Source of the DNA: Gloeomargarita sp. SKYG116
GTDB taxonomy: Bacteria; Cyanobacteriota; Cyanobacteriia; Gloeomargaritales; Gloeomargaritaceae
Length of the DNA: 64,000 bases
Reading direction: 5' to 3'
Assembly (NCBI GenBank): GCA_025056115.1
Contig: JANWVM010000004.1
Location: forward strand, 1 to 64,000
Numbering within the stretch: position 1 is the stretch's first letter; every line of letters starts with the position of its first letter. Positions 26,894-36,878 of the stretch are shown here, in pieces. The notes beneath the pieces were generated by a model. It was not told the origin of the DNA and made no database searches. It was given only the letters and a program-made list of their open reading frames with translations. A program made the translations under genes and the position numbers.

Positions 26894-27265
26894 TCAATCC
26901 TGCTGTAGCAAAAATGTGACCTTGTCCTCCTTCCCCAGGGCAATCCAGTCCCCCGCCTTCAGTGGGTAGCGTTGCCCCACCCGTAACCGCTGCCCGTTAA
27001 CATAGGTGCCGTTGGTGCTGCCCATGTCTTCAATCGCCACCTGATTGTCTTGCAGGATGAGACGGGCGTGGATACGCGAGACAATATCGGAATCAGGAAA
27101 GCCAGCCACATCAATGTCCGGCGGCAAATGATCGTTGGGTTTGCCAACTAACAGAACATTCCGGTGTAAAGGTATCGGCACGACTGTCCCTGTCCGCACA
27201 TGCACCAACCGTGGCTGATGGGTCTGGAGTGGGGTTAGGGAATCAGGCTGGGTCGGCTGGGACAT
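26894..27265 (-). CDS. FHA-domain protein
   Basis: This 123-aa protein is essentially one forkhead-associated domain, a phosphothreonine-binding module. The signature residues are there: a Gly-Lys near the front (LLVGKPNDHLPPDIDVAGFPD), SRIHARL and MGSTNGTYVNGQRL. I use the Met at 27265 (MSQPTQP); eight more residues are possible from 27289. It ends 3 nt before the PP2C gene, so the FHA protein may bring the phosphatase or hydrolase to phosphorylated targets. The histidine kinase gene ends 65 nt upstream on the same strand. Confidence 0.92.
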   Translation of the reverse strand: MSQPTQPDSLTPLQTHQPRLVHVRTGTVVPIPLHRNVLLVGKPNDHLPPDIDVAGFPDSDIVSRIHARLILQDNQVAIEDMGSTNGTYVNGQRLRVGQRYPLKAGDWIALGKEDKVTFLLQQD

Positions 27266-27330
27266 AACCGTTCGCTGCCACGTCAGCAAAGGTGCTCATC
27301 ATTTCAATCTTAGTGGGCTATTTTAACATT

Positions 27331-29553
27331 TCAGCGGGCGACATCAGGATTGAGAGGTAAAATCACCCGAAATTGCGTTTGTCCCCGCCCGCTATCAGCG
27401 GTAATCGTTCCCCCCAGATGGGCCACCAGCCGTTGCACCAGGGCCAATCCTAATCCCATGCCCCCCTGTTGCCAAGGGTCGCTGCGCGGCACGCGGTAAA
27501 ACCGTTCAAAAATCAACCCCAACTCCGAGGGGGGAATCTCCACGCCGGTATTGGTCACCTCTAGCTGCCAGAAATCGCCCAATTTGCGGGTACTTAAATT
27601 AATCGCGCCACCGCTAGGGGTGTACTTGATCGCGTTGGTCAACAACTCCACCACTACCCGTTCCAAGCTAAATGCATGCACACTGATCTGGGTCAATTCA
27701 GGGTCGAGGGTATAGGTGAGTCCCACATTTTTCTGCTCGGCCTGGGGTTGAAACCGGCTCACCATCACCGGCACCCACTGGCGTAAATCCAAAGTCACCC
27801 GCGGCAGGCTGGGCCGGGTGCTGTCTAATTGTCGCAGGTGCAATAAGTCCTGAATCAGTTGGGCCTCCCGTTCGTACTCCCGCTCCAGAATCTCCAGATA
27901 TTGCAAAAGTTTCGCCGATTTCCCAGTGGTGCCGACTCCCTTGCGCAAGGACAACCCCAGCATCTTCAGGGCCAGTTTCATATTGGACAAGGGGGTGCGT
28001 AACTCGTGAGAAACAGTGCTCAAAAAATCATCCTTGAGCCGGTGCAACCGTTCCAACTCCAACACCTGCGCCCGCGATTGCTGGTACAACCGCGCCTGGC
28101 GGATGGCAATCGCACATTGATTCGCTACATGGGGGACTAACTCCACGGATACACCGATTTGGGGTCGGGTCAGAGCCACGCCTAATTCCCCAATCACCCC
28201 CTGGTCATCCATGATCGGCGCAATCACCATCTGGCCTCCGGCGACCCGAAACTGGGCATAGACCGGCGGCAACACTTCCACCGGTGGGTGACGCCACACC
28301 TGGCCGTCCAAGAGCCGGTCGTACAGTTCCCGATATTGCCGTAATTGAATTTGCGTGCCGACCGTTGAAGGAATATCGCTCTGGGCCAGGTACTCGTAGG
28401 CAATCACCGCCTGCATTTGCGCTTCGTCGTACAGGGCGGCCCAGCAATAATCGGCTTTCAAGGTTTGCCCTAGACAATCCAAAGCCGTGCGGAAAATCTG
28501 TCCCTCATCCAAGCTCCGGCGCACCTGTTCCGTGACCGTGTACAGCACCTGAGCCGCATCCAACGCCTGTCGCAACTCCTGAGTACGTTCCGCCACTTGC
28601 ATTTCCAGGGTGCTATTGAGGGTGCGCAGTTGTTGCACTAGCTGGGCTTGCTCGATGCCAATCCCCAACTGCACCGCCAGCCGCTCCACGAATTGTCGCT
28701 CTGAGGTCGTCCAAGCCCGCCCCCGCAAGCCGTCTGCCGCCACCAAAATGCCCCACAACCGTTCTCCCTGGCGAATTGGCGTTAGGAGCACCGACCTGAC
28801 CCCAATAGCCCGCCACTGTTCCCACCAGGGCGTATGACTGGCGCTGGCTTCTATATCAGTGATAGTCACAGATTCACCTCGATACAAGCGCGCAACGAGT
28901 TCTCCCTGGGTCAACTGCCACCGCTGGCCCAACAGGGAACGACCGGTCAAGGCCGTTGCTTCATGCACCACCTCGGCCCATCCCTCGAGTCCCAGCCGGC
29001 AGACCCACACCCGCTCCACCTGCAAGCACAAGCGAATTTCGGTCACCGCTGTTTGCAGAATCGTTCCCAGTTCCAGCGACCGGTGAATGCGACTGGCGAC
29101 CTCGCCTAGTAAATGCTCGCGTTTGACCTGTTCCCGCAGCGAGTCCTCCAGTTGCCGGTGCCGGTTGATTTCCCGAAAAGTCACCACCATTCCCTGTCCC
29201 GGCGCCGCCAGGGGCGTGAGGGTAGCCGACAAGTAATCCAACCCGTCTGGGCGCACCAAGCGGGTATCGCGGGGCAACCCCGTTGTCACTGCCTGTTGCA
29301 ACACCTGCTGCATCAAATCGGCTAGCACCTGTTCCTGCTGGGGATGAGACAGGCGCAACACCTCCGGCAGGGGTCGCCCCACCGCCTGTTCAGTAGTCAA
29401 TCCCGTCAGTTGTAACGCCGCCCGGTTAATGGCCGTCACCCGCCCTTCCCCATCCGTCACAATCACCCCATCGGCAATGCTATTGAGCACGGTCACCAAC
29501 CATTCCTGGGATAATTGCTCCGGTGAAATCGCCTGGGGGGATGAAGCAAACAT
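27331..29553 (-). CDS. Hybrid-free sensor histidine kinase (PAS-GAF-GAF-HisKA-HATPase)
   Basis: This 740-aa soluble kinase has no membrane helix. It has a PAS domain (about 18-130), a first GAF domain (about 160-305), a coiled coil, a second GAF domain (about 345-490), a HisKA domain with the H-box VSHELRTPLSNMK near residue 515, and an ATPase domain with N-box LLTNAIKYTPSGG and G-box GGMGLGLALVQ. Neither GAF has the bilin-binding Cys-His pair of cyanobacteriochromes at the expected site, so light sensing through a bilin is unlikely. No response regulator is adjacent. A TATAGT box lies about 25 nt upstream of the start. Confidence 0.92.
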   Translation of the reverse strand: MFASSPQAISPEQLSQEWLVTVLNSIADGVIVTDGEGRVTAINRAALQLTGLTTEQAVGRPLPEVLRLSHPQQEQVLADLMQQVLQQAVTTGLPRDTRLVRPDGLDYLSATLTPLAAPGQGMVVTFREINRHRQLEDSLREQVKREHLLGEVASRIHRSLELGTILQTAVTEIRLCLQVERVWVCRLGLEGWAEVVHEATALTGRSLLGQRWQLTQGELVARLYRGESVTITDIEASASHTPWWEQWRAIGVRSVLLTPIRQGERLWGILVAADGLRGRAWTTSERQFVERLAVQLGIGIEQAQLVQQLRTLNSTLEMQVAERTQELRQALDAAQVLYTVTEQVRRSLDEGQIFRTALDCLGQTLKADYCWAALYDEAQMQAVIAYEYLAQSDIPSTVGTQIQLRQYRELYDRLLDGQVWRHPPVEVLPPVYAQFRVAGGQMVIAPIMDDQGVIGELGVALTRPQIGVSVELVPHVANQCAIAIRQARLYQQSRAQVLELERLHRLKDDFLSTVSHELRTPLSNMKLALKMLGLSLRKGVGTTGKSAKLLQYLEILEREYEREAQLIQDLLHLRQLDSTRPSLPRVTLDLRQWVPVMVSRFQPQAEQKNVGLTYTLDPELTQISVHAFSLERVVVELLTNAIKYTPSGGAINLSTRKLGDFWQLEVTNTGVEIPPSELGLIFERFYRVPRSDPWQQGGMGLGLALVQRLVAHLGGTITADSGRGQTQFRVILPLNPDVAR

Positions 29554-29758
29554 CTGTTCCTAAATTGCCGAGATGAGAAATACTATATCGCTATCGTTCA
29601 TGGCGTGCATATTTTTGACCAACTTCAGTACCGATTTCTGGTAACTGACCTGCCTGCCGCGGCCCGCAAGACGCATGAACGCTGTGGGAGCTTGCCACCT
29701 TGACTTTAACGTAGCATGCCGGTCTATGGGGCCGCAAATGGGCAGGACACCGGCCCTG

Positions 29759-30469
29759 TCAATCTGTGAATAAGGTCCCTGCCGCTTGACCGGTCAATGC
29801 CCCCCATGCCTCCCGCGCTGCTGCCTGTTGAGCTGCTTTAACTGATTCTCCCTGACCAACCCCCACCAGTTGGTCTTGGACGTACACCCGCGCCATGAAT
29901 CGTTCCGGCGTCCCCACTAGGGCTTCGGTTTGATAAATGGGCAGGCTGCGGTAATGGGCCTGGGTCCACTCCTGCAACGCATTTTTGTAATTCAAACGGG
30001 CGGGGTCTCGGCGGACACGCTCAGCTTCCTGGCGCCAGTAGGGGTAAAAGCCAGGTTGCAGCGCTGTTAATTCCCGTTTGCTGAGGTAAATCGCGCCAGT
30101 GACCGCTTCTAGCACATCAGCTAACCACAGCCCTGGCGTTCCCAGCCGTTGTCCTACCAGCACTAGCTCCGCCAGACCATAACCCTGGGCAATGTGCCGT
30201 AACAGCCGGTTACTGACCAGCACCGACCGCAAAGCTGTGTATTCTCCCACCGATTGACCAGGATAATGCTGCCACAGGAAATCCGCTGCCAGCAGCCGCA
30301 GCACCCCATCCCCCACAAACTCGAGGGCTTCGTAATGGCGCTGGGGGTCAAAACTGGGGTGGGTGAGGGCCTGGTCCAGCAACACCCAATCCACCCCTTG
30401 CGGGTCCACGCCGAGCCGTTGCAGCAGTTTGTGCAATTGTTGTTGTCGTTGTGACCCTACTAGCACCAT
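29759..30469 (-). CDS. rnc: Ribonuclease III
   Basis: RNase III cleaves double-stranded RNA in rRNA and mRNA processing. The catalytic domain has the signature segment as HYEALEFVGDGVLRL (usually NERLEFLGDAVL), with its acidic residues intact. The second acidic cluster is ADVLEAVTGAIYL. A double-stranded RNA-binding domain at about 160-230 follows (YKNALQEWTQAHYRSLPIYQTEALVG, GQGESVKAAQQAAAREAW). At 236 aa it has normal length. The ATG at 30469 is chosen; two in-frame GTG codons (30475, 30472) are alternatives. It is the last gene of an arsA-AKR-rnc run, starting within about 10 nt of the reductase stop. Confidence 0.93.
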   Translation of the reverse strand: MVLVGSQRQQQLHKLLQRLGVDPQGVDWVLLDQALTHPSFDPQRHYEALEFVGDGVLRLLAADFLWQHYPGQSVGEYTALRSVLVSNRLLRHIAQGYGLAELVLVGQRLGTPGLWLADVLEAVTGAIYLSKRELTALQPGFYPYWRQEAERVRRDPARLNYKNALQEWTQAHYRSLPIYQTEALVGTPERFMARVYVQDQLVGVGQGESVKAAQQAAAREAWGALTGQAAGTLFTD

Positions 30470-30478
30470 CACCACTCG

Positions 30479-31444
30479 CTAGAAATTCCACATAATGGCT
30501 CCCGGCGGGATCAACTCGTTGACCGGGCGACTAATTTCATCCAACTCCGCCAGGGTTTCCGGTCGCAGGCGCACGTGCAAAGCCGGCAAATTTCCCAGCA
30601 CTTGTTCCCGGTTGCGCACCCCCACAATGGCGCAGGTTTGGGGTTGATGCAATAGCCAAGCCAAGGCCAGATTCGCCAGGGAAATGTGATACGCCTCCGC
30701 AATGGGTCGCATGTGCGCCAGCGCTGCTTGTGCCCGTTGGTAAAGCTCCCCTTGAAACAAAATATTTTTGGCGCGCACATCATCGGGGGGAAATTGGTGA
30801 TTGAGGGTGAATTTACCCGTCAGTAACCCCTGCGCTAGAGGTGAATAGGCCAGCACAGAAATGCCCTGTTCCACGCAGTAGGGTAACAAATCCCTTTCCA
30901 CCACCCGCCAAAACAGGGAATAGGGGGGCTGTACACTGTCAATCGGGCCGTACTGTTGGGCTTCTTGCAGTTGCGCCAGGGAAAAATTCGACACGCCAAT
31001 CGCGCGGATTTTTCCTGCTTCTTTCAGCTTCACCAAGGCCCGCATGGTTTCGGCAATCGGCACGACCGGGCTTTTCCAAGAACCACTCGGCCAGTGAATT
31101 TGATACAGGTCAATCACATCCACCTGCAAGCGCTTGAGGGAATTTTCACAGGCCTGTATCACCTGGTCATAGGCCAAATGGTTGGCAAATACTTTGGTGG
31201 CAATCACTACCTGGTGCCGGTAATTCTTAATCGCTTGCCCCACCAGTTCTTCGCTGTAACCATCCCCATAAATTTCTGCTGTGTCAATGGTGGTAATGCC
31301 CCGGTCCAAAGCGGTTTGGATGGCGGCAATGATTTCCTGGTCGTCAATGCCAACCCAACCCCGTTTCCCGGCCTGCCACGTGCCGATGATTAAGGGCGTC
31401 ACTTGCACCTCACTTTTGCCAAGGGGAACGTGGGGAATGTTCAA
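30479..31444 (-). CDS. Aldo/keto reductase
   Basis: This 321-aa NADPH-dependent (β/α)8-barrel oxidoreductase keeps the catalytic tetrad: Asp and Tyr in [10 protein letters not shown], Lys in VIATKVF and His in YQIHWPSG. The cofactor-binding C-terminal segment reads [15 protein letters not shown]. Substrate preference cannot be read; the family includes YajO/general-stress type reductases. The start overlaps the ArsA-like gene by 4 nt (31441-31444), and rnc follows almost immediately. Confidence 0.93.
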   Translation of the reverse strand: MNIPHVPLGKSEVQVTPLIIGTWQAGKRGWVGIDDQEIIAAIQTALDRGITTIDTAEIYGDGYSEELVGQAIKNYRHQVVIATKVFANHLAYDQVIQACENSLKRLQVDVIDLYQIHWPSGSWKSPVVPIAETMRALVKLKEAGKIRAIGVSNFSLAQLQEAQQYGPIDSVQPPYSLFWRVVERDLLPYCVEQGISVLAYSPLAQGLLTGKFTLNHQFPPDDVRAKNILFQGELYQRAQAALAHMRPIAEAYHISLANLALAWLLHQPQTCAIVGVRNREQVLGNLPALHVRLRPETLAELDEISRPVNELIPPGAIMWNF

Positions 31445-32634
31445 GCGGTGACCACCTCCGCCCAGGGGAATTCAATGCGTAGATAATCGTTGTCCATACT
31501 CGCCTTGCGGGGTTGCAGGCCAGCTAGCGCCTGGGGTAAGACTAGGTTGCGCCGGTGATTACCAATGCGAATGTTGAGTTCATCCCCAGTTTTCGTCAGT
31601 TGAATGTGTTCTTTGGGCACACCTGGTAAATACAGTTCTAAGCAATATCCGTGGGCGGTTTCACTCACCTTGACAGTCTGTTCTTGGTAGTAGATTTGGG
31701 TGGGGTCTTCGTCGGGATAGAGGGTCTGTTTCAGGCGTTCCAAAGCTGCTAAGCCGCACAATTCTTCGGGATAGAGCGGCACTTCCTTGACTGGTAACGG
31801 ATGAAAACTGTCGTGAATTTCTTGCCGGTAACGGTTTTGGCTAACCAGCCATTGGTGGAAAAAGGGGTCTTGAATAGTCGGCGGTAAAACGCGGTTAATA
31901 ATGACCAAATCCGTCGCCACGTTATAGAGACTTAGATAGGCGTGCGCCCGCAGCGATTCTTTGATCACCATCTTTTCAGGGTTGGTGACCAGCCGTACTG
32001 AGGTCACAGTGTTATCGGTTAATACCCGTTCCAATTGTTCAATTTGCTCGTAAAACTCGTAGGGGGCATCCATTACTTCTTGATCTGGCAGGGAAAACCC
32101 CATCACCCGCTTGAATAGGGGTTCAAACACTGGCGTCAGCACCTTGGCCATTCCCTGGAGAGGCTTGTAGAAGCGGCGCATGTACCATCCTGCCACTTCG
32201 GGAATGCTTAGTAGTCGCAGCGCCGTGCCCGTGGGAGCCGAATCAATAATCAATACGTCGTACAGTCCTTCGTCATAGTGGCGTTTGACCCGCACCAGGG
32301 CAAAAATTTCATCCATCCCCGGCAAGACCGCCAGTTCTTCCGCCTGCACGCCATCGAGGCCCCGCGCCTGCAATACTTCGGTCACATACCGCTTGACAGC
32401 GCCCCAGTTAAGTTCTAATTCCCGCAGCGCATCTAACTCTGCACCCCACAAATTTGGGGAAATCTGGCGGGGGTCGTGGTCCAGCGGTTGGTCAAAACTG
32501 TCCGCCAGGGAGTGGGCTGGGTCAGTGCTCAACACCAAGGTGCGGTAGCCTAGCTCCGCGCAACGCAACCCAGTCGCCGCCGCTACCGACGTTTTGCCTA
32601 CACCGCCTTTGCCGGTCATCAATAACAACCGCAT
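31441..32634 (-). CDS. ArsA/Get3-family ATPase with C-terminal Hsp20-like domain
   Basis: This 397-aa protein has the deviant Walker A of the ArsA/Get3 group (GKGGVGKTS), the switch I motif [10 protein letters not shown] and [14 protein letters not shown]. The C-terminal 90 residues ([47 protein letters not shown]) form an α-crystallin/Hsp20-like β-sandwich, a known fusion in photosynthetic bacteria. The family binds client proteins or oxyanions. No arsenic-resistance genes are nearby, so a chaperone-like or targeting role is more likely than arsenite export. It is first in arsA-AKR-rnc, 50 nt below the HAS-barrel gene. Confidence 0.88.
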   Translation of the reverse strand: MRLLLMTGKGGVGKTSVAAATGLRCAELGYRTLVLSTDPAHSLADSFDQPLDHDPRQISPNLWGAELDALRELELNWGAVKRYVTEVLQARGLDGVQAEELAVLPGMDEIFALVRVKRHYDEGLYDVLIIDSAPTGTALRLLSIPEVAGWYMRRFYKPLQGMAKVLTPVFEPLFKRVMGFSLPDQEVMDAPYEFYEQIEQLERVLTDNTVTSVRLVTNPEKMVIKESLRAHAYLSLYNVATDLVIINRVLPPTIQDPFFHQWLVSQNRYRQEIHDSFHPLPVKEVPLYPEELCGLAALERLKQTLYPDEDPTQIYYQEQTVKVSETAHGYCLELYLPGVPKEHIQLTKTGDELNIRIGNHRRNLVLPQALAGLQPRKASMDNDYLRIEFPWAEVVTA

Positions 32635-32684
32635 CGCCTGGCCTCATGCCCCTTGTAACTAGGATAACGTTTGGGAATGGGGCA

Positions 32685-33341
32685 TTAAGCCCAGTGTTCT
32701 TGGTAGGCGCACTGGTCAAGGATAGCCCGCAACCGGTCGTAGTCGTCCTTGAGCAGAAGGCTGAGTTTACGACCTGCCTGGACCAACCACTGGCTATCCG
32801 CTCCCCGAATCTGGTAGATGTAACGCAAGACAGCGCCCACCAGATTGTCCACCGGCGCACCCGCCAGTTGCAAGAGCGTCCGGAGAAATTCCAACTGCTC
32901 GCTAAAGGCAATCACTTCCGCGGGGCTGCACTGATAGACGGCTTGGTGAATCTGGGGTGGCCGGGGGGGCAAGTACTGGTAACAAACGCGGCTATTGGGC
33001 GGCTGAAACCCGACAATGGCGGCTCGAAATTCGGTTTTCAACATGGCAAAAATCTGGGGCTGTTGTTCCCGCAGTTCGTCCAGGGACAACCCCAGGGCGC
33101 GCGTGCGATGGACTTGGTCAATGGGACTGGCGCTGACGTGATAGACCACGGCGTAAATCTGGTTGTGGGTCTCGTTGTCTTCGGCGCGCACCCAGCACCC
33201 AAACGGCGGCATGGCCGGAAAATCCAATACCGGCGGTTCCAGGCACTGGGCGCAAAATTCCGTGGTGCTCGTGGCAATGACCTCCGCCAGATGCTGGGGG
33301 TGACGAGATGACTGGGAGGCAGCAGGGGAAGGAAGGCGCAT
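32685..33341 (-). CDS. HAS-barrel domain protein
   Basis: This soluble protein of about 218 aa has an N-terminal β-barrel region (LAEVIATSTTEFCAQCL, GCWVRAEDNETHNQIYAVVYHVSASPIDQVHRTRALGL). It resembles the HAS-barrel found at the front of HerA helicases and ATP-synthase subunits. A helical C-terminal half (SPAEVIAFSEQLEFLRTLLQLA) follows. There is no ATPase domain. The function is unknown; related proteins are widespread in cyanobacteria. Two starts are possible: 33341, just after the infB stop, or 33359, overlapping infB by 14 nt. It probably shares the infB transcript. Confidence 0.7.
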   Translation of the reverse strand: MRLPSPAASQSSRHPQHLAEVIATSTTEFCAQCLEPPVLDFPAMPPFGCWVRAEDNETHNQIYAVVYHVSASPIDQVHRTRALGLSLDELREQQPQIFAMLKTEFRAAIVGFQPPNSRVCYQYLPPRPPQIHQAVYQCSPAEVIAFSEQLEFLRTLLQLAGAPVDNLVGAVLRYIYQIRGADSQWLVQAGRKLSLLLKDDYDRLRAILDQCAYQEHWA

Positions 33342-33345
33342 GGCG

Positions 33346-35964
33346 TCAAGTCGTGGCACCAGTCAGTTTGCGTCGTTGCGTGACCCGCACGTAGGCTTCA
33401 ATGATGTCTTTCTCTTGCCAGTCCTGGAAATCTTGGCAACCGACGCCACACTCAAACCCAGCGGCCACCTCCCGCACATCGTCCTTGAGCCGGCGCAACG
33501 AATCCAGCGTGCCTTGCCAAATCACCTGCCCATGGCGCCGCACCCGCATCAGACAGTGGCGCTGCAATTTCCCTGACAGCACATAACACCCGGCCACCAC
33601 GCCCTTGGCTAACCGGAATACCGCACGTACTTCCGCCTGCCCCAGGGGTTCTTCCACCAATTCCGGCTCTAGCAACCCCTCCATAGCCGCCTGGATGTCC
33701 TCCAGGAGGTTGTAGATGATGTTGTACTCGCGAATATCGACGCCAGCCGCATCGGCGGCTTTACGAGCGCCCGGCGCCAAAGTGGTATTGAAGCCTACAA
33801 TGACGGCTTTGCTGGCTGCGGCCAGGTCCACGTCGGTTTCGGTGATTTCTCCCGGCGCCGCCAACAGAATTCCCAGTTGCACCTCCTGCTGTGGCAGTTG
33901 CTTCAGAGCGTTGACAATGGCCTCGACTGACCCTTGCACATCGGCCTTGATAATCAGGTTCAGTTCCTTGAGTTGACCTTCGTGAGCCTGTTGCGAGAGG
34001 GTTCCCAAGGTAATTTGCCGCTGCGCTAACTGCCGGTTGCGTTCCTGCTGGGCGCGTTCGGCGGCGATGGCCCGGGCCTGTTTTTCGTCGGCATAGACTT
34101 CAAATTCATCCCCTGCTACCGGCACCTCGGTAAGTCCCCACACCTCGACCGCGGAAGAGGGAGGTGCGACGTCCAGCCGTTGCCCCCGGTCATCCACCAT
34201 GGCCCGTACCTTGCCAAACACCGCACCGGCGACCAACGCATCCCCTACCCGCAATGTACCGTTCTGGACCAGCAAGGTTGCCACTGGCCCCCGTGAACGG
34301 TCCAGGTGCGCTTCGATGACAGTGCCCTTGGCGGGGCGGTCGGGGTTGGCATACAGGTCAGACACCTCGGCCACCAGTAGGATCATCTCCAGTAGGGTGT
34401 CCAGGTTTTGCCCCTTGAGGGCGCTGACCGGCACCATGATTGTGTCGCCGCCGTATTCTTCCGCCACGAGGCCGTGGTTCATCAACTCGGTTTTCACCCG
34501 CTCTGGCTGCGCCCCTTCCTTGTCTATCTTGTTGATGGCAACAATGATGGGCACTTTAGCGGCTTGGGCGTGGCGAATGGCTTCAATGGTCTGGGGTCGC
34601 ACACCGTCGTCTGCCGCTACGACCAGAATGGCAATATCGGTCACTTTGGCCCCTCGCGCCCGCATGGCAGTGAAGGCTTCGTGACCCGGCGTATCTAGGA
34701 AAACAATGCGTTTGGTGGTGCCTTCGTGGGGAACATCCACGTGATACGCCCCAATATGCTGGGTAATCCCTCCGGCTTCGCCTGCTGCCACCCGCGTCTT
34801 CCGAATCGCATCCAGTAGCGTGGTTTTACCGTGGTCCACGTGCCCCATCACCGTTACCACCGGCGGGCGCCGCTGCAGGTTCTCCAAATCTGCCGCTTCT
34901 AGCATTTCGGTTTCCTTGCGGGCAGCGGTGCTAGTATCCGTTTCCGACGTGATCACCTCCACCCCTAACTCTCGACAAACCAGTTCAATGGTGGGTAAGT
35001 CGAGGGTTTGGGTGACCGTGACCATCTTGCCCTTGAGAAACAGGATTTTAATCACTTCCGTAGCGGGCACAGCCAATTGTTCGGCCAGTTGTTGAACAGT
35101 TAAGCTGCCAGTGACTTCCAGAAATTCTGGCTTGGTGGGTTCTGGTGGCGGAGGTTCCGCAACACGGGGGGTCACAGGTTCTGGACGCCGGGGCCGCTGG
35201 TTGCGTTGCTGCGGTTTGACTGTGACGGGACTAGCCGGTTTGGGTTTGGGCGGGCGCATGAGATAAATACTGGCCGTGCTGTGGGCAGGGTCGGGACTGC
35301 TGCTGGTGCTGGTTTCCAGTTCCAACAGGTCCAAGTCATCGTCTTCATCGAAATCCCGTCCCCGCTGCCGCCGCTTGTTCTTGAGGCCAGCGCTGGGTTT
35401 GATGCGTTCTTCATCAGCTAGTTCCTGCTCACGGCTCTTGCGTTTCGGGGGCGCTTTGCTCTCCGTTTTGGCCTTGGGCGGAAACAACACCACTTCCACC
35501 GTACTGGGTTCCGGTTCTGGGCGGACAGGCGGTGGTGGCGGTTCCCGGCGCACGGGAGCTTCTGGTTTACGAGGCGGTTCCGTGGTCTTTAGAACCGGAC
35601 GCTGGGGCGGGGTGGGGCGAGGCGTTTCCCGGCGCGGCGGCGCTTCTGGTTTACTGGGTGTTGGCGTGGGTGCCACTGGCGTTTCAGTTTTCTGCCGGTA
35701 GCTGTAACTCCGGATTTGCAATTCCTTACTTTTCGGTGGCGTTGGTTCTGGGGGTTTGGCCGCCGCCTGACGAGGTAAAGGACGCGGTGTGCCAGGGCGA
35801 TGCTGCTGGGCGGCTTGCCGAATCCGTTCCGCATCTTGCTCACTAATCGTGCTGCTACAGGTCTTGTAAGGCACCTGCAAACGGTCACACAGTTCCAACA
35901 CCGATTTGTTATCCAAATTCAGCTCGCGCGAGAGGTCGTAGATGCGGATACGGTCGTTACTCAT
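33346..35964 (-). CDS. infB: Translation initiation factor IF-2
   Basis: IF-2 is the GTPase that places fMet-tRNA on the 30S subunit. This 872-aa protein has an IF2-N domain ([26 protein letters not shown]), a long Pro-, Lys- and Arg-rich variable region (about 70-290) and a second IF2-N. The GTPase domain contains [31 protein letters not shown] and SALKGQN. Domains II-IV end with [18 protein letters not shown] use Met at 35964; the track from 35979 would add MLCWG, unlike the family. The HAS-barrel gene follows directly. rbgA is divergent, 65 nt away. Confidence 0.96.
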   Translation of the reverse strand: MSNDRIRIYDLSRELNLDNKSVLELCDRLQVPYKTCSSTISEQDAERIRQAAQQHRPGTPRPLPRQAAAKPPEPTPPKSKELQIRSYSYRQKTETPVAPTPTPSKPEAPPRRETPRPTPPQRPVLKTTEPPRKPEAPVRREPPPPPVRPEPEPSTVEVVLFPPKAKTESKAPPKRKSREQELADEERIKPSAGLKNKRRQRGRDFDEDDDLDLLELETSTSSSPDPAHSTASIYLMRPPKPKPASPVTVKPQQRNQRPRRPEPVTPRVAEPPPPEPTKPEFLEVTGSLTVQQLAEQLAVPATEVIKILFLKGKMVTVTQTLDLPTIELVCRELGVEVITSETDTSTAARKETEMLEAADLENLQRRPPVVTVMGHVDHGKTTLLDAIRKTRVAAGEAGGITQHIGAYHVDVPHEGTTKRIVFLDTPGHEAFTAMRARGAKVTDIAILVVAADDGVRPQTIEAIRHAQAAKVPIIVAINKIDKEGAQPERVKTELMNHGLVAEEYGGDTIMVPVSALKGQNLDTLLEMILLVAEVSDLYANPDRPAKGTVIEAHLDRSRGPVATLLVQNGTLRVGDALVAGAVFGKVRAMVDDRGQRLDVAPPSSAVEVWGLTEVPVAGDEFEVYADEKQARAIAAERAQQERNRQLAQRQITLGTLSQQAHEGQLKELNLIIKADVQGSVEAIVNALKQLPQQEVQLGILLAAPGEITETDVDLAAASKAVIVGFNTTLAPGARKAADAAGVDIREYNIIYNLLEDIQAAMEGLLEPELVEEPLGQAEVRAVFRLAKGVVAGCYVLSGKLQRHCLMRVRRHGQVIWQGTLDSLRRLKDDVREVAAGFECGVGCQDFQDWQEKDIIEAYVRVTQRRKLTGATT

Positions 35965-36029
35965 GCCCCAACAAAGCAAAATAATAGATCAGCACAGAAT
36001 CAGGCTTTTGTCTATTGTAAATCCTGGTC

Positions 36030-36878
36030 ATGCAGTTGCCCCCCTTGCAGTGGTATCCCGGTCACATGGCGCGGGCAGTCAAAGCCCTGAACGAGCACCT
36101 GCAACGGGTGGATGTGGTCATCGAAGTCCGGGACGCCCGCATTCCCGCCAGCAGCACCCATCCCCTATTGCAGCAATTGGCTGCCAATGGCCTAGTGGTG
36201 TTGAACCGGCGCGACCAAATTCCCGCCCTGATTGGGAAGCAGTGGCTACAGGTGCTGAGTACCCCCGAACGACCCGCCATTCTCACTGACGCTCGCTGCG
36301 GCCAGGGACTCGGGCAACTCCGGCGCGCTTTAGCGCAGGTTGGCGAGCAAGTCAATCAACGACGACAACGGCGGGGGATGCTCCCACGAGCTGTACGAGT
36401 AGCAGTGGTGGGTTGTCCCAATGTCGGCAAGTCAGCTTTAATTAATCGCCTGCTCGGACGCCGAGTCACCCCTAGCGCCGCCAAAGCCGGGGTCACACGA
36501 CAATGTCAGTGGGTGCGCATTGGCAGCGATTTGGAATTACTGGATACTCCTGGCATCCTGCCCCCGCGGTTAGACGACCAGCAGGCCGCCGTCCATCTAG
36601 CCATTTGCGATGACATCAGCGAAGCCGTGTACGACCCCTATCTGATTGCCCTAGCGCTCCTAGAACGCCTCTGGCAGCTACCTCCCTCGGCTCGCACTCC
36701 CCCCGACAGTCTCCAACAACGCTACCACCTCGACCCCCAAGCCCACACGCCCGCAAGTTACCTGGCCGCCCTTGCCGAACAAAAATGCCGGGGTGACCTG
36801 CACCGCAGCGCCCAGATGGTCTTGCAGGACTTTCGCCACGGCGTCCTCGGCCAAATTGCCCTGGAATTGCCCCCCTAA
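36030..36878 (+). CDS. rbgA: Ribosome-assembly GTPase RbgA/YlqF
   Basis: This 282-aa circularly permuted GTPase acts late in 50S subunit assembly. The G motifs come in permuted order: G4 as NRRD (usually NKxD), then G1 GCPNVGKSALIN, a G2 threonine in GVTRQCQW and G3 DTPGILPP. The N-terminal WYPGHMARAVK is the family hallmark. The C-terminal ANTAR-like helical domain is present. The Lys-to-Arg change in G4 is conservative. The 3' end overlaps convergent cobW-type gene by 4 nt; infB is divergent upstream. Confidence 0.93.
   Translation: MQLPPLQWYPGHMARAVKALNEHLQRVDVVIEVRDARIPASSTHPLLQQLAANGLVVLNRRDQIPALIGKQWLQVLSTPERPAILTDARCGQGLGQLRRALAQVGEQVNQRRQRRGMLPRAVRVAVVGCPNVGKSALINRLLGRRVTPSAAKAGVTRQCQWVRIGSDLELLDTPGILPPRLDDQQAAVHLAICDDISEAVYDPYLIALALLERLWQLPPSARTPPDSLQQRYHLDPQAHTPASYLAALAEQKCRGDLHRSAQMVLQDFRHGVLGQIALELPP

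Noticed and set aside
27331-29553. Idea that a GAF domain of the histidine kinase is a cyanobacteriochrome
   Set aside because: The conserved chromophore-binding Cys-His pair is not found at the expected place in either GAF domain.
29554-29758. Possible fourth copy of the inverted-repeat element in the spacer between rnc and the histidine kinase
   Set aside because: Only short matches (CCCGCAAGAC and similar) occur. Neither the TAYRGCTAAG ends nor the GCCCTGCGACYC core is present.
31441-32634. Arsenite-efflux ATPase interpretation of the ArsA-like gene
   Set aside because: No arsB, arsR or arsC is nearby. The single-ATPase form fused to an Hsp20 domain points instead to a chaperone or targeting role.
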